Source: Phyto melanocephala (lineage: Eukaryota > Arthropoda > Insecta > Diptera > Rhinophoridae). Taken from it: a stretch of DNA of 64,000 nucleotides. The position numbers were made by a program, and so were the translations under genes. This document shows positions 1-12,800 of the stretch, piece by piece. Location of the stretch: assembly GCA_941918925.1 (NCBI GenBank), contig OW799234.1, forward strand, positions 13,840,501 to 13,904,500, read 5' to 3'. The notes below the pieces were generated by a model. It ran no database searches. It was not told where the DNA came from and worked only from the letters and a program-made list of their open reading frames with translations. The first letter of the stretch is position 1; the number at the start of each line of letters is the position of its first letter.

Positions 1-1616
1 CAGATAATCGATTAACCGATTATTCGTCATATATTTATAAAGAAATAATATTTCCTGTTCTAATTTCCATTAAATAGTTTTTGACATAACATCTAAAAAA
101 AATTTAGTTGTTAATTTTAACGAATAAAAAACCGGGTAATCGAATAATCCTTTTTATTATACTTGAACTTTGGCAAATAATATGATTTTTTTTTAGTTTT
201 TCATTACATAACCTTCAATAAAATTTCTGTTAAATACTTAACAACATTAAGTTTTTTTTCAGTATGAAAAAACCGGGTAACCGAATAATCGTTATTATTT
301 TTACATAAATTTGTAAAAAATTTATAATTATTTTATTAAAATTAGCCAAATCAAACTAATTTAAGCCATACTAATTTAAGCCTCATATTTGAACGGTTAT
401 AAAACCAGATAACCGATTAACCAATTATTCGTCATATATTTATAAAGAAATAATATGTTTGGTTCTTATTTCCATTAAATAGTTTTTAACATAAAACATT
501 AAAAAAAAATTAGTTGTTAGTTTCGGCGAATAAAAAAGCGGATAATCGAATAATCGTTATTGTTTTACTTAAACTTAGGCAAATAATATGTTTTTTTTTT
601 AGTTTTACATTACACAACCTTTATTAAAATTTCTGTTAAATACTTAAAAACATTAAGTTAGTTTTTTTTTTTTTAAACCGGGTAAACGAATAATCGTTAA
701 TAATTTTACATCAAATAACTTCGATTTTATATAATTTTCATAAAAATTATATGAATAAGGGAAAAATACTAATTCAAAACTAAAATTTTAATGGATATAA
801 AACCGGATAATTGAGTAACCGATTAATGGTTAAAAAAAAAATACAAAAGAAAAGTTTGTTTAGTTCTTATTTCCATTTAATATTATTTTTGCATCAACGA
901 ATAAAAAAGCAGGTAATTGATAATCACTATTATTTTACAAAAACTTTGGCATATAATGTTATTTTTTTTTAGTTTCACATAAAATATCCTTCACTAAAGT
1001 TTCTGTTAAATACTTAACAAAATCAAGTTAGTTTTTTTTTATAAAAAACCGGGTAACCGTTTATATTTTTACGTAAAATAACTTCAATTTTTTTATTATT
1101 TTATAAAAATTTTATGAATTAAGGAAAAATTCTAATTTGAACTTGAAATTTTAATGGATATAAAACCGGATAATTGAATAACCGATTATTGGTTAGATAA
1201 CAAAATATTAAAAAAAAATGTTGTTTAGTTCTATTTTCATTAAAAATTATTTTTGCGTAAAAACTCAGAAAAAAATATGTGTTAATTTAAACGAATAAAA
1301 AACCGGGTAATCGAATAATCGTTATTACTTTACATAAACGTTAGAAAATAATATATTTTTTTAATTTTAGTTGAAATATTCTTTAATATAAATTCTGTTA
1401 AAACTTTAACAATATTTAGGTAATTTTGTTTCAGTATAAGAAAACCGGATAATCGAATAATCGTTTACATTTCATGGAGTTCTTAAAATGACATTAATTT
1501 TTTTGTCAAAAAAAATTATCAGAAACATAATTATTTAAACCGAGTAATTTAAGGATTATAAAACCGTTAAATAAATTAAGCGATTGTTGTTTACAATATT
1601 GTACGGCAAAATTCTT
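1..1616. repeat. Decayed tandem array, units about 363-405 bp
   Basis: The landmark CAGATAACCGATTAACC (with variants) recurs at about 1, 406, 804, 1167 and 1564. Between landmarks, two copies of CCGGGTAATCGAATAATCG-like sequence lie about 140 bp apart (131/271, 536/676, 908/1048, 1302/1443). Units differ by many substitutions and small indels. There is no open reading frame of note. It resembles an old satellite or the non-coding part of a larger repeat; the class is not identified. Confidence 0.7.
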
Positions 1617-1620
1617 TTAA

Positions 1621-1897
1621 CCTTCCTATACCCGCGCGTTGGTCTGTGAGACCGACAAAACGCTTTTACGTAAATACTTTTTGATAACTAATATGTTAAC
1701 GACTGAAAATCAATAAAATTACTGAACATTAATTTAATGAATGGCTTTATTTTTTTACTATATCATCGAGTTTAAATAAAAATCGTTTTTTTAAAGCTTT
1801 GTTTCAAAAAACTAGTATTTCATCTAGTTAAAACTTTCGGTCTGTGAGACCGTGCGCGGGTATATGTGTTACAAAAATTGGCGCGGGTACAGGAAGG
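1621..1897. mobile_element. piggyBac-like MITE, 277 bp
   Basis: The element is flanked by TTAA on both sides (1617-1620 and 1898-1901), the piggyBac target duplication. The ends are inverted repeats: CCTTCCTATACCCGCGC at the left, and CCTTCCTGTACCCGCGC when the right end is reverse-complemented. Just inside each end is the 14-bp palindrome GGTCTGTGAGACCG (about 1641 and 1839). The interior is AT-rich with no coding sequence, so it must depend on a transposase supplied elsewhere. It interrupts the surrounding tandem array. Confidence 0.85.
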
Positions 1898-1901
1898 TTA
1901 A

Positions 1902-2480
1902 TTCACGTTCATCTAAATATAGTTTAAGTTTGAATATTGAAAAAATAGTTACTAAATTTAATAACAAAATATGGCTGAAAATAATAATATAAGCCCAATT
2001 TTTTAAATGGGTATGAAATCGAACAATCGATTAAACGATTATTCGTAGCATATCTTGAAAGAAATAATTTGTTAAGTTCTTGTTTCCATTTAATATTGTT
2101 TTAGGTCAAAAACTAACAAAATTTAGTTTTAAATTAATATTTTATCCTTCACGAATATAAAACCACGTAACCGAATAATCGTTAATATAGCTACACAAAG
2201 TTTTTAAAATGGCAATAACATTTTGTTTAAGTGCAACAAAAAATAACTTGAAATGAATTTTTAAAGGGGTATAATAACAGATAATCGAATAACCGATTAT
2301 TCGGTTTGTTTTTTAAAGGAAAACCTTTTTTTAATTTTAATTTTAGCAAGATATTGTTTCAGGTTAAAAACTTTAAAAAAAAGGTAGCATATTTTGATGA
2401 CTGTAAAACCGGGTAACCGAGTAATCTTTTAATATTTACAAATACTATGGTAAATGATATTATTTTGTTATAATTAAAGT
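1902..2480. repeat. Continuation of the CGATTA-motif array
   Basis: The same landmarks resume after the piggyBac-like insertion: CGATTAAACGATTATTCG at about 2025, an ACGTAACCGAATAATCG copy at about 2164, AATCGAATAACCGATTATTCG-like sequence at about 2283, and CCGGGTAACCGAGTAATC at about 2408. Spacing is irregular here, so the array is more decayed than at 1-1600. Confidence 0.6.
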
Positions 2481-3600
2481 TACAGTTTCTTTAAATATAA
2501 ATTGTGCTGATTTCTTTTTTTAAATTGAATAAATATTTTTTTTATTAATTTAATTCCTTTTAATTATTAATTGGGGGCATTAATCTTTAGTCATTAACTT
2601 GTTGATTAAGACTCCATAAGTTACTTTTTTCATTTAAAAGAGAAACTTGCTGCACAAATATTTAATTTTTCCCCCTTCTCAAACTAAATATTAATGACAA
2701 ATATTTGACAATAAATTTCATTAAGTATTTTTGGTAATTAATGGTTCTTAAAACAACAATTTGTTGGGAATTGTTGTTTTTTTTTTTTTGTAAAAATTTA
2801 ATTTAAATTTCTTCATCTCGAAAAGAAGCAGACGTGACAGCGTCAGCAGCCTAAAAAGGAAAGGTGTTTTCAACAACTAGTTGCAATGGTGGTGATAGTA
2901 GTGTTGGTGGCATGTCATGCGCCTAAATAAACCTCCCTGTATGCGTGCAAGATTCTTATTGATGTCCTGGCGTCATCATACCCATATACAGACACACACA
3001 CACACACTCGCACACATCCACCTCATCGTCATCCTCATCATTCGCAGCGTCATATCAATTAAAAATTCATGCTTTTATGCGCAGCTGATGCACGCATACA
3101 TGCGTGAGTGCACAAAAAAGAGTGGCATGTCTGTCCTGCCCCCTCAATCTTTAAAAAAATTAAGTACTACATTAAACAAACGGTATTTCACTGCTGCTAT
3201 TTTTTTAATTCAACTTTGTATCCTGTTTTAGAATTTGCACCCCAAACAATGTTGCTCTAAGTTTTGTTGTATTTTTTTGGCAAAGCATAACATTTATGTG
3301 TGTGTTAATAAATGCGTGTGTTTATTTCACCAACAAGGATTTGAAGGATTTATCAAAAAAAAAAATAATAATAAAAACGCACACACATGCATATTTACAT
3401 TCATGATTCTGGGTAATTTTGTTTGCTTGGAAATTTTGCTGTCGAAACTATTGACTTATAGTATTCATTCATTTTCAAAAGAAAAATTAACCCACTCTGG
3501 GTGGGTAGATTTAAAAATTTTATTTATTTTTTATTTTATTAAAAAAAAAAAATTTCTTTACATAAAGTAGTTTTATAAAAATATTCTCGTGATGTAAAGA
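2481..3600. other. AT-rich DNA, no recognised gene
   Basis: This stretch holds a short (CA)n run near 2993-3008 and several homopolymer tracts. Open frames at 2917-3231 and 3235-3570 are low in complexity, lack splice context or recognisable domains, and look like chance. Confidence 0.5.
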
Positions 3601-3604
3601 ATGT

Positions 3605-3912
3605 TAAGAAAAATAAATTTGCTAACGATTAATCGCAAAATACTTGTTTTTTTTGGAGCGATTATTCGTTAGAAAATTTTAACGAAGTCTAACAAAATTA
3701 ATTTATTTTCTTGCTTAAAATGTATAAATTGTAAAACATATAAAATTTACATAAGAATTTTAAGAAAAATAAATTTGCTAACGATTAATCGCAAAATACT
3801 TGTTTTTTTTGGAGCGATTATTCGTTAGAAAATTTTAACGAAGTCTTACAAAATGAATTTATTTCTTTGCTTAAAATGTATCAATTGTAAAACATATAAA
3901 ATTTACGTAAAA
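3605..3912. repeat. Direct tandem duplication, 156-bp period
   Basis: TAAGAAAAATAAATTTGC starts at 3605 and again at 3761. The following sequence (GCTAACGATTAATCGC, then TTTTTTTTGGAGCGATTATTCGTTAG) is nearly identical in the two copies, differing at only a handful of positions. Inside each unit CTAACGATTAATCG and CGATTATTCGTTAG form an inverted pair. The CGATTATTCG core links it to the array at 1-2480, but this duplication is younger. Confidence 0.85.
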
Positions 3913-4930
3913 ATTACGGAGTTTAAAATCTGGGTAATCGAATAATCGTTAATATTTGTTTATTAAATATAATAAAAGCCACTTATTTTCTAACAACAAA
4001 AATATGTTTAAGTTGTAATAAAATTTAATTAAATAAGTTCAAATTAATTAATTTGAATGAATAATAATTATTGAAAATAAGAAATAAAAAAAAAACAAAT
4101 AATCGGTTAATCGGTTAATCATTAAAAATTTTTTTAAACAACTTTACTTACGAATAAAAACACGGATGTGTATTGAAATTGAAAAAAAAAAAAGTTAAGT
4201 TTAAGTTAAATAACTTTAGCACGCTGGATAAAAGCTCAGGAAGCGTAAAATTTAACCAATTTTTTGTTACGTTAAAATCAAATAAAAACGTTAAAAATAT
4301 TAATCTAAACCTAAATATTTAATGATTATTGAAGCCAGTTACTCGGTTAACCGATTGTTTGTGTGTGTGTGTTGTTTTTAAACATTCTCATCAATTTATA
4401 TATAAGCTTACACATAAGCATTATTGTAGACATAATTCAAACGAAATAAAAAAACCGGTTTACCGAATAATCATCTTACTTGGGTTATCTACAGAAAGTA
4501 CATTCGTTATGATTTTAGTTTAACATTTTTTTGTCATTTATTTAAAAAAAAAACTATAATAATAAATTGGAAAAAAATTTAAACCGGTTATTGTAACGAT
4601 TACAAAAAACCGGTTTTGCAATCAATTTTTAAACTTTTTGCAGAATATTGTTAAATATAAAAAATAATTTTTTTTTGAAATAAAAATAAAATAAAAAAAA
4701 TATTTATTTGTGTCGAGACGAATGTATGTGTATAAAAACCGGTTATAGGGCTTAACGGCTATTCGTTAAAATTTTACTTAAAATTTTTAATTTTTTTATA
4801 ATTTATTTAGATTAAAGAAATTAATAACAAAAACCAGTTCTTAAATAACAAAACCAGGTTTTGTAAAAAAAATAAATAAAATTCGAAATTGACAAAATCA
4901 AATATAAACTTCACAATGAACCGATTAAAC
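3913..4930. repeat. Scattered CCGGTTA/CGAATAATCG motif region
   Basis: Isolated copies of the array motifs occur at about 3930, 4098, 4340 and 4455, mixed with AT-rich sequence. No periodicity could be defined and no coding content is seen. It is probably the most decayed edge of the same repeat family. Confidence 0.45.
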
Positions 4931-7900
4931 GATTATTTCCATATTAAAATTAAAAATAATAATTTTTGTGTGTTAAGTTTGAAATTCAGTTGCACGATTT
5001 TTTGGCTAAATATTGAGCATAACATAATGTTGAACACATAAATACAACATTGATAAATTTTTTCCGCTTGGCCGTAAGCAGCACTATATCTCAATGGGTT
5101 AATGCCTACTCTTTTTGTCTGACAATTGGTATCTTTGTTGAATGTTTGCCACGCGTCTATCATTCTGTTCAAAAAGCAGCTGGTTTTTGCAAATTCTTAT
5201 TTCTAATGAATTGTTGTATACTTTTTTCAAAAGGCTTAGACAATTTGTTTGATTTTTAATAGTAGATTGCGGAGAATTATTTTATTTATTATTTTTTGCG
5301 AACAGCAACAACAATCACTATTTTATCCATTTTATTTACTATCCAAATCAAAATTACTATTTAATAAATTTACAAGATTTAAATACAACTACATACAAGC
5401 TTACAATATTAATGTATTTTCACTATTATTATACTTTTTTTTATATAAAAAATTAATAAAAAAAAGTGACTCAAATAATGTATGGCTAAAATAATTTTTA
5501 ATACTATTCAATATTTTTTGAATTTAAATCTAAAATCTTTGCATTCTTGTTCAGAGTTTTATGCAAAAGCCAAAAAGATAAAAGTTCAAAATTGAATAGT
5601 ATAAAAAAATTTTTGCCTAAAAGTTCACTACACTTTTTAGTACTTCTTATTTCCCTGTACATTTATTATGTTCAACAACCATCTAACATTTCTAAACATT
5701 GCAAACTTGGCAGTATTTTATTTAAATCGACTACATTCATGTATCTGCTGTTAACGCAAAACAGAGATGGCAAGTTTTCTGAGCTTCCGGTACACAAAAA
5801 GTTTATTTTATATATAAAATTAAAAATTCTTTTGATAGAAAAACCTTTTATTAAACAATTAATTTTACACAAGATTAATTTACTGTAATTTGACCGAGTT
5901 AACAATTAACGGTTAACAGAAATGAAGAACTTTACAAAAAAAAACACAACGTTTTTTATTTGAAGTATAATTAAAATATGTTATTATTTATAAACATAAA
6001 TTGAGGGCTTGTAATGCATTTTAACAAAAAAGTTTTAATTTGTTAGCTAAAGAAATAATTGCGATATTTTTGTAATTTATTTTAATTCATTTGGCTTGAA
6101 TTTTTAGTTAAACGTATACTCGATGCAGTTTTTTTATCATTTTGGTATGCTTAGCAAATATGTTATTTTTTAAATTGACCATCTGTGGTCGAGTTAAGAA
6201 CCTATTTGGAAAACAATTATAAAATACTTTTCCTATATAAATAAAAATTAATAAACTCCTAACGATTAACTACACATTATTTAAATGATTTTACTATCAT
6301 TACTGATAGGTATTACTCTTCTAGACTTGGTAGCACTTATCAGTATTTTTAGTTTGTAAAGCAACCAGCTTTTGTATATTAACATCCTTAAATAAACCAC
6401 CAGCTAATATTATATTGAGTATATTATTGTCGAAAGATGTTTTTTATAAGATAATACTGTTTTTGTCTGATTAATTAGTGGCATTTAAAAAGAGCAATCA
6501 ATTAAAATTTAAATTAAAAGTTTTATATAAAATTAATCAAAATATTTAATTTTTTTTATTTTTAGGAACCCAAAATGCCTGTCTGTTTTCTTTTTTATTA
6601 ATTGTTATTTAGGAAAATTTCTGAAAACTATATAAATATACATAAATAAATTTGTAATTAATTGCAGAAAACTTTGAAGTTAGTCTTACTTAAATACCTA
6701 TATAATTATATAAAAATGTGCAATAAAATTTAATACATATAAACAATTTATTTTTTCCTTTTGATTTTTACACATTGCCATTGATTAATTATTATGTTTA
6801 AAAAACTAAAACTAAAGAAATGTATTTTATAAGTACGAAATATTAATGCTTGTGATAATTTTATTTGCAAAGATATGAATATAAAATTTGAACTAAAATT
6901 AAACAAACAATTTGTTATTTATACAAAAAAAAAATGCCTGATATATTCGCCTTTTTGTTTTTGTTCTGGGGATGTTGTCAACTGATGTGAATTAGCCTTG
7001 AAATAACCATTTTTATAAATTTACCACCATTTTATTTACACATATATACTTGTATGAATATTTGTCTGTCTTTCCTTCTGTTTTTCTTTGTCTATGTACT
7101 CCATTAGCTCAAAAACTGAATAGATTTTGATAAAATTTAAGTACAGGTTTCTTGATACCTATTTTAATATACAGGGTACATTTTATAGCGGGTAATATCT
7201 CATTTTTAACAGTAAACAGAAAAAAGGTCTGAATTAAATCGTACTGATTTTAATGATAATACCTATGCTTAGACCAACTTCGTGGACCGAACTAGATAAT
7301 TCAGAATAAAAACATTTCTTTCGTCTTAGTTATTTAAAATAACCGTTTTTTATCAATTAAATTTTTGTACGATGTAATTTTAAAGTATACTTGCAAACAA
7401 CATATCGTTATAGTTTTATTGAAAGAATCTTAATAAAATTTGACAGAAAAAATAGAAATCGAAATTGATGAAAAATAGATTATTATTATGGTTATGCAAT
7501 GGAAAATTTAAAACTAAACTAAAGCGGCTGCCGTTACTACTATTTATAACGCCGCTGAATATTTTCCATCGCCTTAGAGAGTAAAACGTTTGTTTTAAAT
7601 CGCATGCTGGAAATGTCAAATTTTCTTTAAAATAAAGTAAACAAAAAAAACCCTGATCACATTTGCTCATAAGTACTCTTTATAATTGAGTATATATGTA
7701 CATATATACATATATTTTTTAGACCGGCTTGCCATATTATCATTTTTAGTATACGACTAAAATCTAAGCTTTAATGAATATAAAAAGAGCTGTTAGTACA
7801 GCAGTTGTATCGCTTCTAATTAAATATACATATTAGTAATTAAGTATAGTTTTAAGTTTTCCTTGCAGCTAAAACCCAATGCTCTAGTATTGAACTTGGG

Positions 7901-9239
7901 TAAATGTATTTTTTCATTATGTAATCGCAACTTATAGAAATTTATTTTTATATATTTTTATATATGAAGTTTGACACTTTAAAATAATAAGATTAAAAAG
8001 AGAATTGTATTTTATCTATTGGATTTGACGGTTGAAGTTTAAAGTAAGTGAAGAATAAAGCAATAACCGGTTGACGAATTAAGACTACTGATTTATAGGT
8101 GTGACTTGTTGTAAACAAAAGGATTGAAAATTATGATTTTGCTAATGACGTATTAGAAGAATACAGGAAAAAAAAAAGATGTTGATAAATTTCTTTCTTA
8201 CAGATTGATTTCTGAAAAACAAGAAATTAATTGAACAACAAAATCTTTTATTCAGATTTCTTTAACATATTGAATCAATGGTTTTCCTAGGTATTTTGTC
8301 ATTATCACATAAAATTTATAGCTCAATAAAAATTTAATAAAAAGGACTTCATTATTCAGCTAATAACCTCGACTGTATGCATATCTTGTAAATGCTAAGA
8401 AAAATGTTTGTAGGTTTTTGTAGAAAATAATTATATTTATTTTTTATTAAACAAAGTGCTTTAAATTGTTTTGTTTTTAAAAATAAGCATACATATTAAC
8501 TGAACTTTTATCAAAATATGTATATAGTAATCTTTGACTTTACACAATAATTTGTATCGAACTTGCATATATGTACATATATTGGTTGTCATAGGTTGAC
8601 AATTTGTAACTGAGAATTAAAAATACTCTCTCTTTACGCTATCACCTTATGTAATTACGCAATGGTTTTGTTTTATTAAAATTAACCCTCGACAGGCATC
8701 TTCATCTAAGACTGCTAGAGAATACTAAATTGGTGTTAATTTTTGTCAAAGTGATATCGATATAGAAGCAGAGAGATGTTGGCCTTAAAAGGAAAACGTT
8801 GTCGACAACTGGAAGGGTGGTTGATGGCAAATGGTTTCTTTATGCAGATATTTTTACTGTCATCTCACCGTAGAAAAAATGTTCAGTTACTTAATGTCAT
8901 ATTACCATCATATGTGTTATATATAAAACTTAACAATAATATTTAGTTTCTGGTAACACTGTTATAATAACATCAGCATGTAATAAAAATATGTTATTTT
9001 AAAGTAAAGAGAAAATGAACCGAGAGTAAATGCTTGAATATAGATATTAGTTTAATTGTTTGTTAATGCCAATTTTGTTCTAATAAATACAATAGTAAAA
9101 ACAATTTTGTTATCTCTTTTAACCAAATTTTTTAAGAGTTTTTACTAACAATGTTTTTGTTATTTTTGTAGTTTTTATATTAAGTTAAAGCAAGTAGGTA
9201 CCTATGTGGAGCTGTGCTTTTTTACTTATATATTTTTTG
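4931..9239. other. AT-rich intergenic DNA, no recognised gene
   Basis: I see no gene in this 4.3-kb stretch. A minus-strand frame at 5040-5172 (reading ...RMIDAWQTFNKDTNCQTKR...) has less biased composition than its surroundings and could be a transposon relic, but I do not recognise it. Around 7060-7140 the text resembles dispersed-repeat sequence (TCTGTCTTTCC, then AGCTCAAAAACTGAATAG). Otherwise only homopolymer runs and short TA/CATA repeats are present. Confidence 0.5.
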
Positions 9240-9535
9240 TTGCTGCCTTTATACGCTGTGTGCGTTTAGTTGTTGTTCGACTTTTGTTGGCTATTTGGGG
9301 GTACTTGCTATATTTCCTTTAGTGAAACGTTTTAGTCAGCTTGCGGAGCTCAACGGCGGCGTTTGTTTCTTTAAATTATATATTTTTCTGTAACAGAAAA
9401 GTCCTCTCCATTTAATTTTTGCTATACACTCTGTTCGACGGCCAACGTATTCGTGAACTAGTGTGTTTTGTGTGAGTGTTAATTGAAATAAAAAACCCTT
9501 TAAAATAGAACTAAACAAGAATAATAACATAAATT
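9240..9535 (+). promoter_or_regulatory. Candidate promoter and transcription start region of kdn
   Basis: Just upstream of coding exon 1 the base composition changes: a short CpG-bearing patch (GCTTGCGGAGCTCAACGGCG, about 9339-9358) and GTTCGACGGCCAACGTATTCG-like sequence near 9433 stand out from AT-rich surroundings. TCAGCT at about 9336 is a weak initiator-like match. No convincing TATA box at the right distance is visible. The assignment rests on position and composition only. Confidence 0.3.
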
Positions 9536-9771
9536 GTTTTTATATAGTACATTTTTGTTGTTTTCATAACTCTGGTAGTGGTGGTGGTAGTAGGTTAAAG
9601 ACTGAATTTTATAAAACACGCGTGTTTTGCTTATTTGCATTCGCTTTAATAAAGTTTAATAATTTTTTTTTTTTAAATAAGTGTATTTTTTAAATAACTA
9701 ATAATTAGCTTTTTATAATATTTTTTTTAGGAATTTTTTATATAAAAAAGTAAAGTGATTCTAAAAACACA
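9536..9771 (+). other. Probable 5' leader of kdn, possible leader splice acceptor
   Basis: The ATG at 9772 is preceded by an adenine-rich leader (AAAAACACAATG), a good insect start context. A polypyrimidine tract ending in TTTTTTTTAG at 9721-9730 could be a splice acceptor, which would make 9731-9771 part of a leader exon. I did not find a clear matching donor, so whether the leader is spliced is unresolved. Confidence 0.35.
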
Positions 9772-9816
9772 ATGTCAATCTATCGTATTTCATCGCGTAA
9801 ATTGCCAGAAGCTCAG
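9772..9816 (+). CDS. kdn: kdn coding exon 1 (residues 1-15)
   Basis: It encodes [15 protein letters not shown], the start of the mitochondrial presequence, with R5, R9 and K10 as basic residues and no acidic residue before E13. It ends at a consensus donor, CAG|GTAAGT. The next downstream sequence that continues the protein is 42 kb away at 51870. The start is fixed by the ATG in an AAAAACACA context and by the amino-terminal similarity to fly citrate synthases. Confidence 0.9.
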
Positions 9817-12800
9817 GTAAGTTTTACTTATTACCATTACAAAAAAAAGATAAAAAATAATAGTTAATCAACAGTGTTGTAAAGTAGGTATTATATCTAC
9901 AAAAAAATTACAATGTGTAAATAATTTGTGGATATTAAAAAAATTTTAACAAAAATCTTGTAAAATTACGTAAATTTCTGATACCTTTTCCTTAATAAAA
10001 AAAAAACTAAAAAAAGTGGGGTTAATCTTGTACATGTACTCATTTACTTCACTTTACTCTTAACTAAAGTGGTGTTAGTATTAACATAGTAAACTATTAG
10101 TAACATGGGGTGTGTGTGCACTTTTGTCGTATGAGCAGATAAACGTGGAGATTTTCTACCCGGAATATTCGCCATATGTATGTTATTGTTTTTATTTTTC
10201 ATATTACATATGGATTTCCAACATTTGTGTGATTTTTTTGTATATTAAATGTAATAAGTTTATTCTCTTTAACCTTTAGCACACATTTGTTGTTGCTCTT
10301 ATTACCCCTACCACATTTTTATCTTAGATTATACTTTTCTATAGGGCCTTTATGAGTTTTCTTGATTTGCAAAATAATCTTATTCTTATCGTATGTTTTT
10401 TACGCTTGCGTTTAAATTTTAAACTTGTACCTACATACAAAGGTACATACATATGTATGTATGTTTGTTGATTTTTTATTTTATTCGTGTTCATTCTTAA
10501 AAAAGTTCATATTACATAATAATAAAAGAAAAATAAAATTTTATGATTTAACAATATTAAAAAAATAAAAAATAAATAAGAAAAAAAAATTTTACGATAA
10601 TTTTGTAAACTTTACGATAAAAAAATGTACTGACCTTTCTTACTTTTAACTTGCATACCTACATAATAAAAACATACATACTTATGTACATACATACATA
10701 TGTATGTAAGAATGCAAATATTTTACCGGTTTAATCATTAATATCAGAAATATACCCTCGTAAGCAATTTCTAAACGTTTTTATACCCGCCACCAAAAAA
10801 ATGGTGGGGGTATATTCATTTTGTCATTCCGTTTGTAACACATCGAAATATCCATTTTAGACCCCATAAAGTATATATATTCTGAATCAGGGTTTGATTT
10901 GATGACGATCTAGCTATGTCCGTCCGTCTGTCCGTCTGTTGAAAGCACGATAGAGGTCGCACCGAAAAAGCTAGGGGGCTCAAATTTTGCCAGAATCTTT
11001 CTTATAGACAAGGTTTGTTTGGTATTGAAAATGGGCTAAATCGGAATATTAGGAAGAGAGTTATAGCTCGAAAAGCAAGAGTAGGTCGAAAAAACCATGT
11101 CCTTCAAACATCGAATAAAATGGAATTGCGTCTAAACGCATTAACGTAGACTCATGAAACTTCGAATATATATTTCCTGAGTAAAATCAATATTTTTCCC
11201 CGAAAATTATCTAAATCTATGCATTAGGAGAGGAGTTATCGATCAAAATGTACGAAAATTTATACCGCACAGTGTATTTTTCGGTATATTTAAAAACAAA
11301 AACGTCATAAAAGCAACAAAATTGGGTGTACGACTCTGAAATTTTGCACACTTTGCTTATTAGTGAGACGCTTTTTTGTAACGGAAAATCAATGTGCCAC
11401 GCCCACTTTTACGCCCACCTCCCATATAACGTTTTACTCAAAATTCATATAATTTCTCAATTTATATAGATTTTGGAATAATAAAGGGCTATATTAAAAC
11501 ATCTCAGTTGTACTCATTCGAAAATATAACTTTGACACGCCCACTATAACGCCCACTTTTCACGTTATATACCGTTAATGAAATTTAAAAGCTCATAAAA
11601 CCGCCAAAATTAGAGGTATGATGATCAAATTCGCTACGTATATCCTCCTAGGCAATGTCATTACTGTGCCAGAAAATTAAGGCGCCACGCCCACTTTAAC
11701 GCCCACCTCCCATATAACGTTTTACTTAAAATTCATATAATTTCTCTATTAATAAAGATTTTGGCAATCTAAATGGCTATATTGAAACACCAAAGTTGTA
11801 CTCATTCGCAAAAATAACTTTGACACGCCTACTATAAAGCCCACTTTTCACGTTATAGACCGTTAATGAAATTTAAAAGCTTATAAAACCGCCAAAATTA
11901 GAGGTATGATGATCAAATTCGCTACGTATATCCTCCTAGGCAATGTCATTACTGTGCCAGAGAATTAAGGCGCCACGCCCACTTTAACGCCCACCTCCCA
12001 TATAACGTTTTACTTAAAATTCATATAATTTCTCTATTAATAAAGATTTTGGAATTATAAAGGGCTATATTGAAACACCTAAGTTGTACACATTCGCATA
12101 AATAACTTTTACACGCCTACTATAACGCCCACTTTTCACGTTATATACCGTTAATGAAATTTAAAAGCTCATAAAACCGCCAAAATTAGAGGTATGATGA
12201 TAAAATTCGCTAAGTATATCCTCCTAGGAAATATCATTACTGTGCCAGAAAATTAACGCGCCACGCCCACTTTAACGCCCACCTCCCATATAACGTTTTA
12301 CTTAAAATTCATATAATTTCTCTATTGATAAAGATTTTGGCATTCTAAAGGGCTATATTGAAACACCTAAGTTGTACTCATTCGAAAAAATAACTTTGAC
12401 ACGTCTACTATGACGCCCACTTTTCACGTTATAGACCGTTAATGAAATTTAAAAGCTTATAAAACCGCCAAAATTAGAGGTATGATGATCAAATTTGCTA
12501 CGTGTATCCTCCTAGGCAATGTCATTACTGTGCCAGAAAATTAACGCGCCACGCCCACTTTAACGCCCACCTCCCATATAACGTTTTACTTAAAATTCAT
12601 ATAATTTCTCTATTAATAAAGATTTTGGAATTATAAAGTGCTATATTGAAACACCTAAGTTGTACTCATTCGCAAAAATAACTTTTACACGCCTACTATA
12701 ACGCCCACTTTTGACGTTATATACCGTTAATGTAATTTAAAAGCTCATAAAACCGCCAAAATTAGAGGTATGATGATCAAATTTGCTACGTATATCCTTA

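Noticed and set aside
2917..3570. Two adjacent frames of about 105-110 codons
   Set aside because: Low-complexity, AT-driven sequence with (CA)n; no domain, no homologous pattern.
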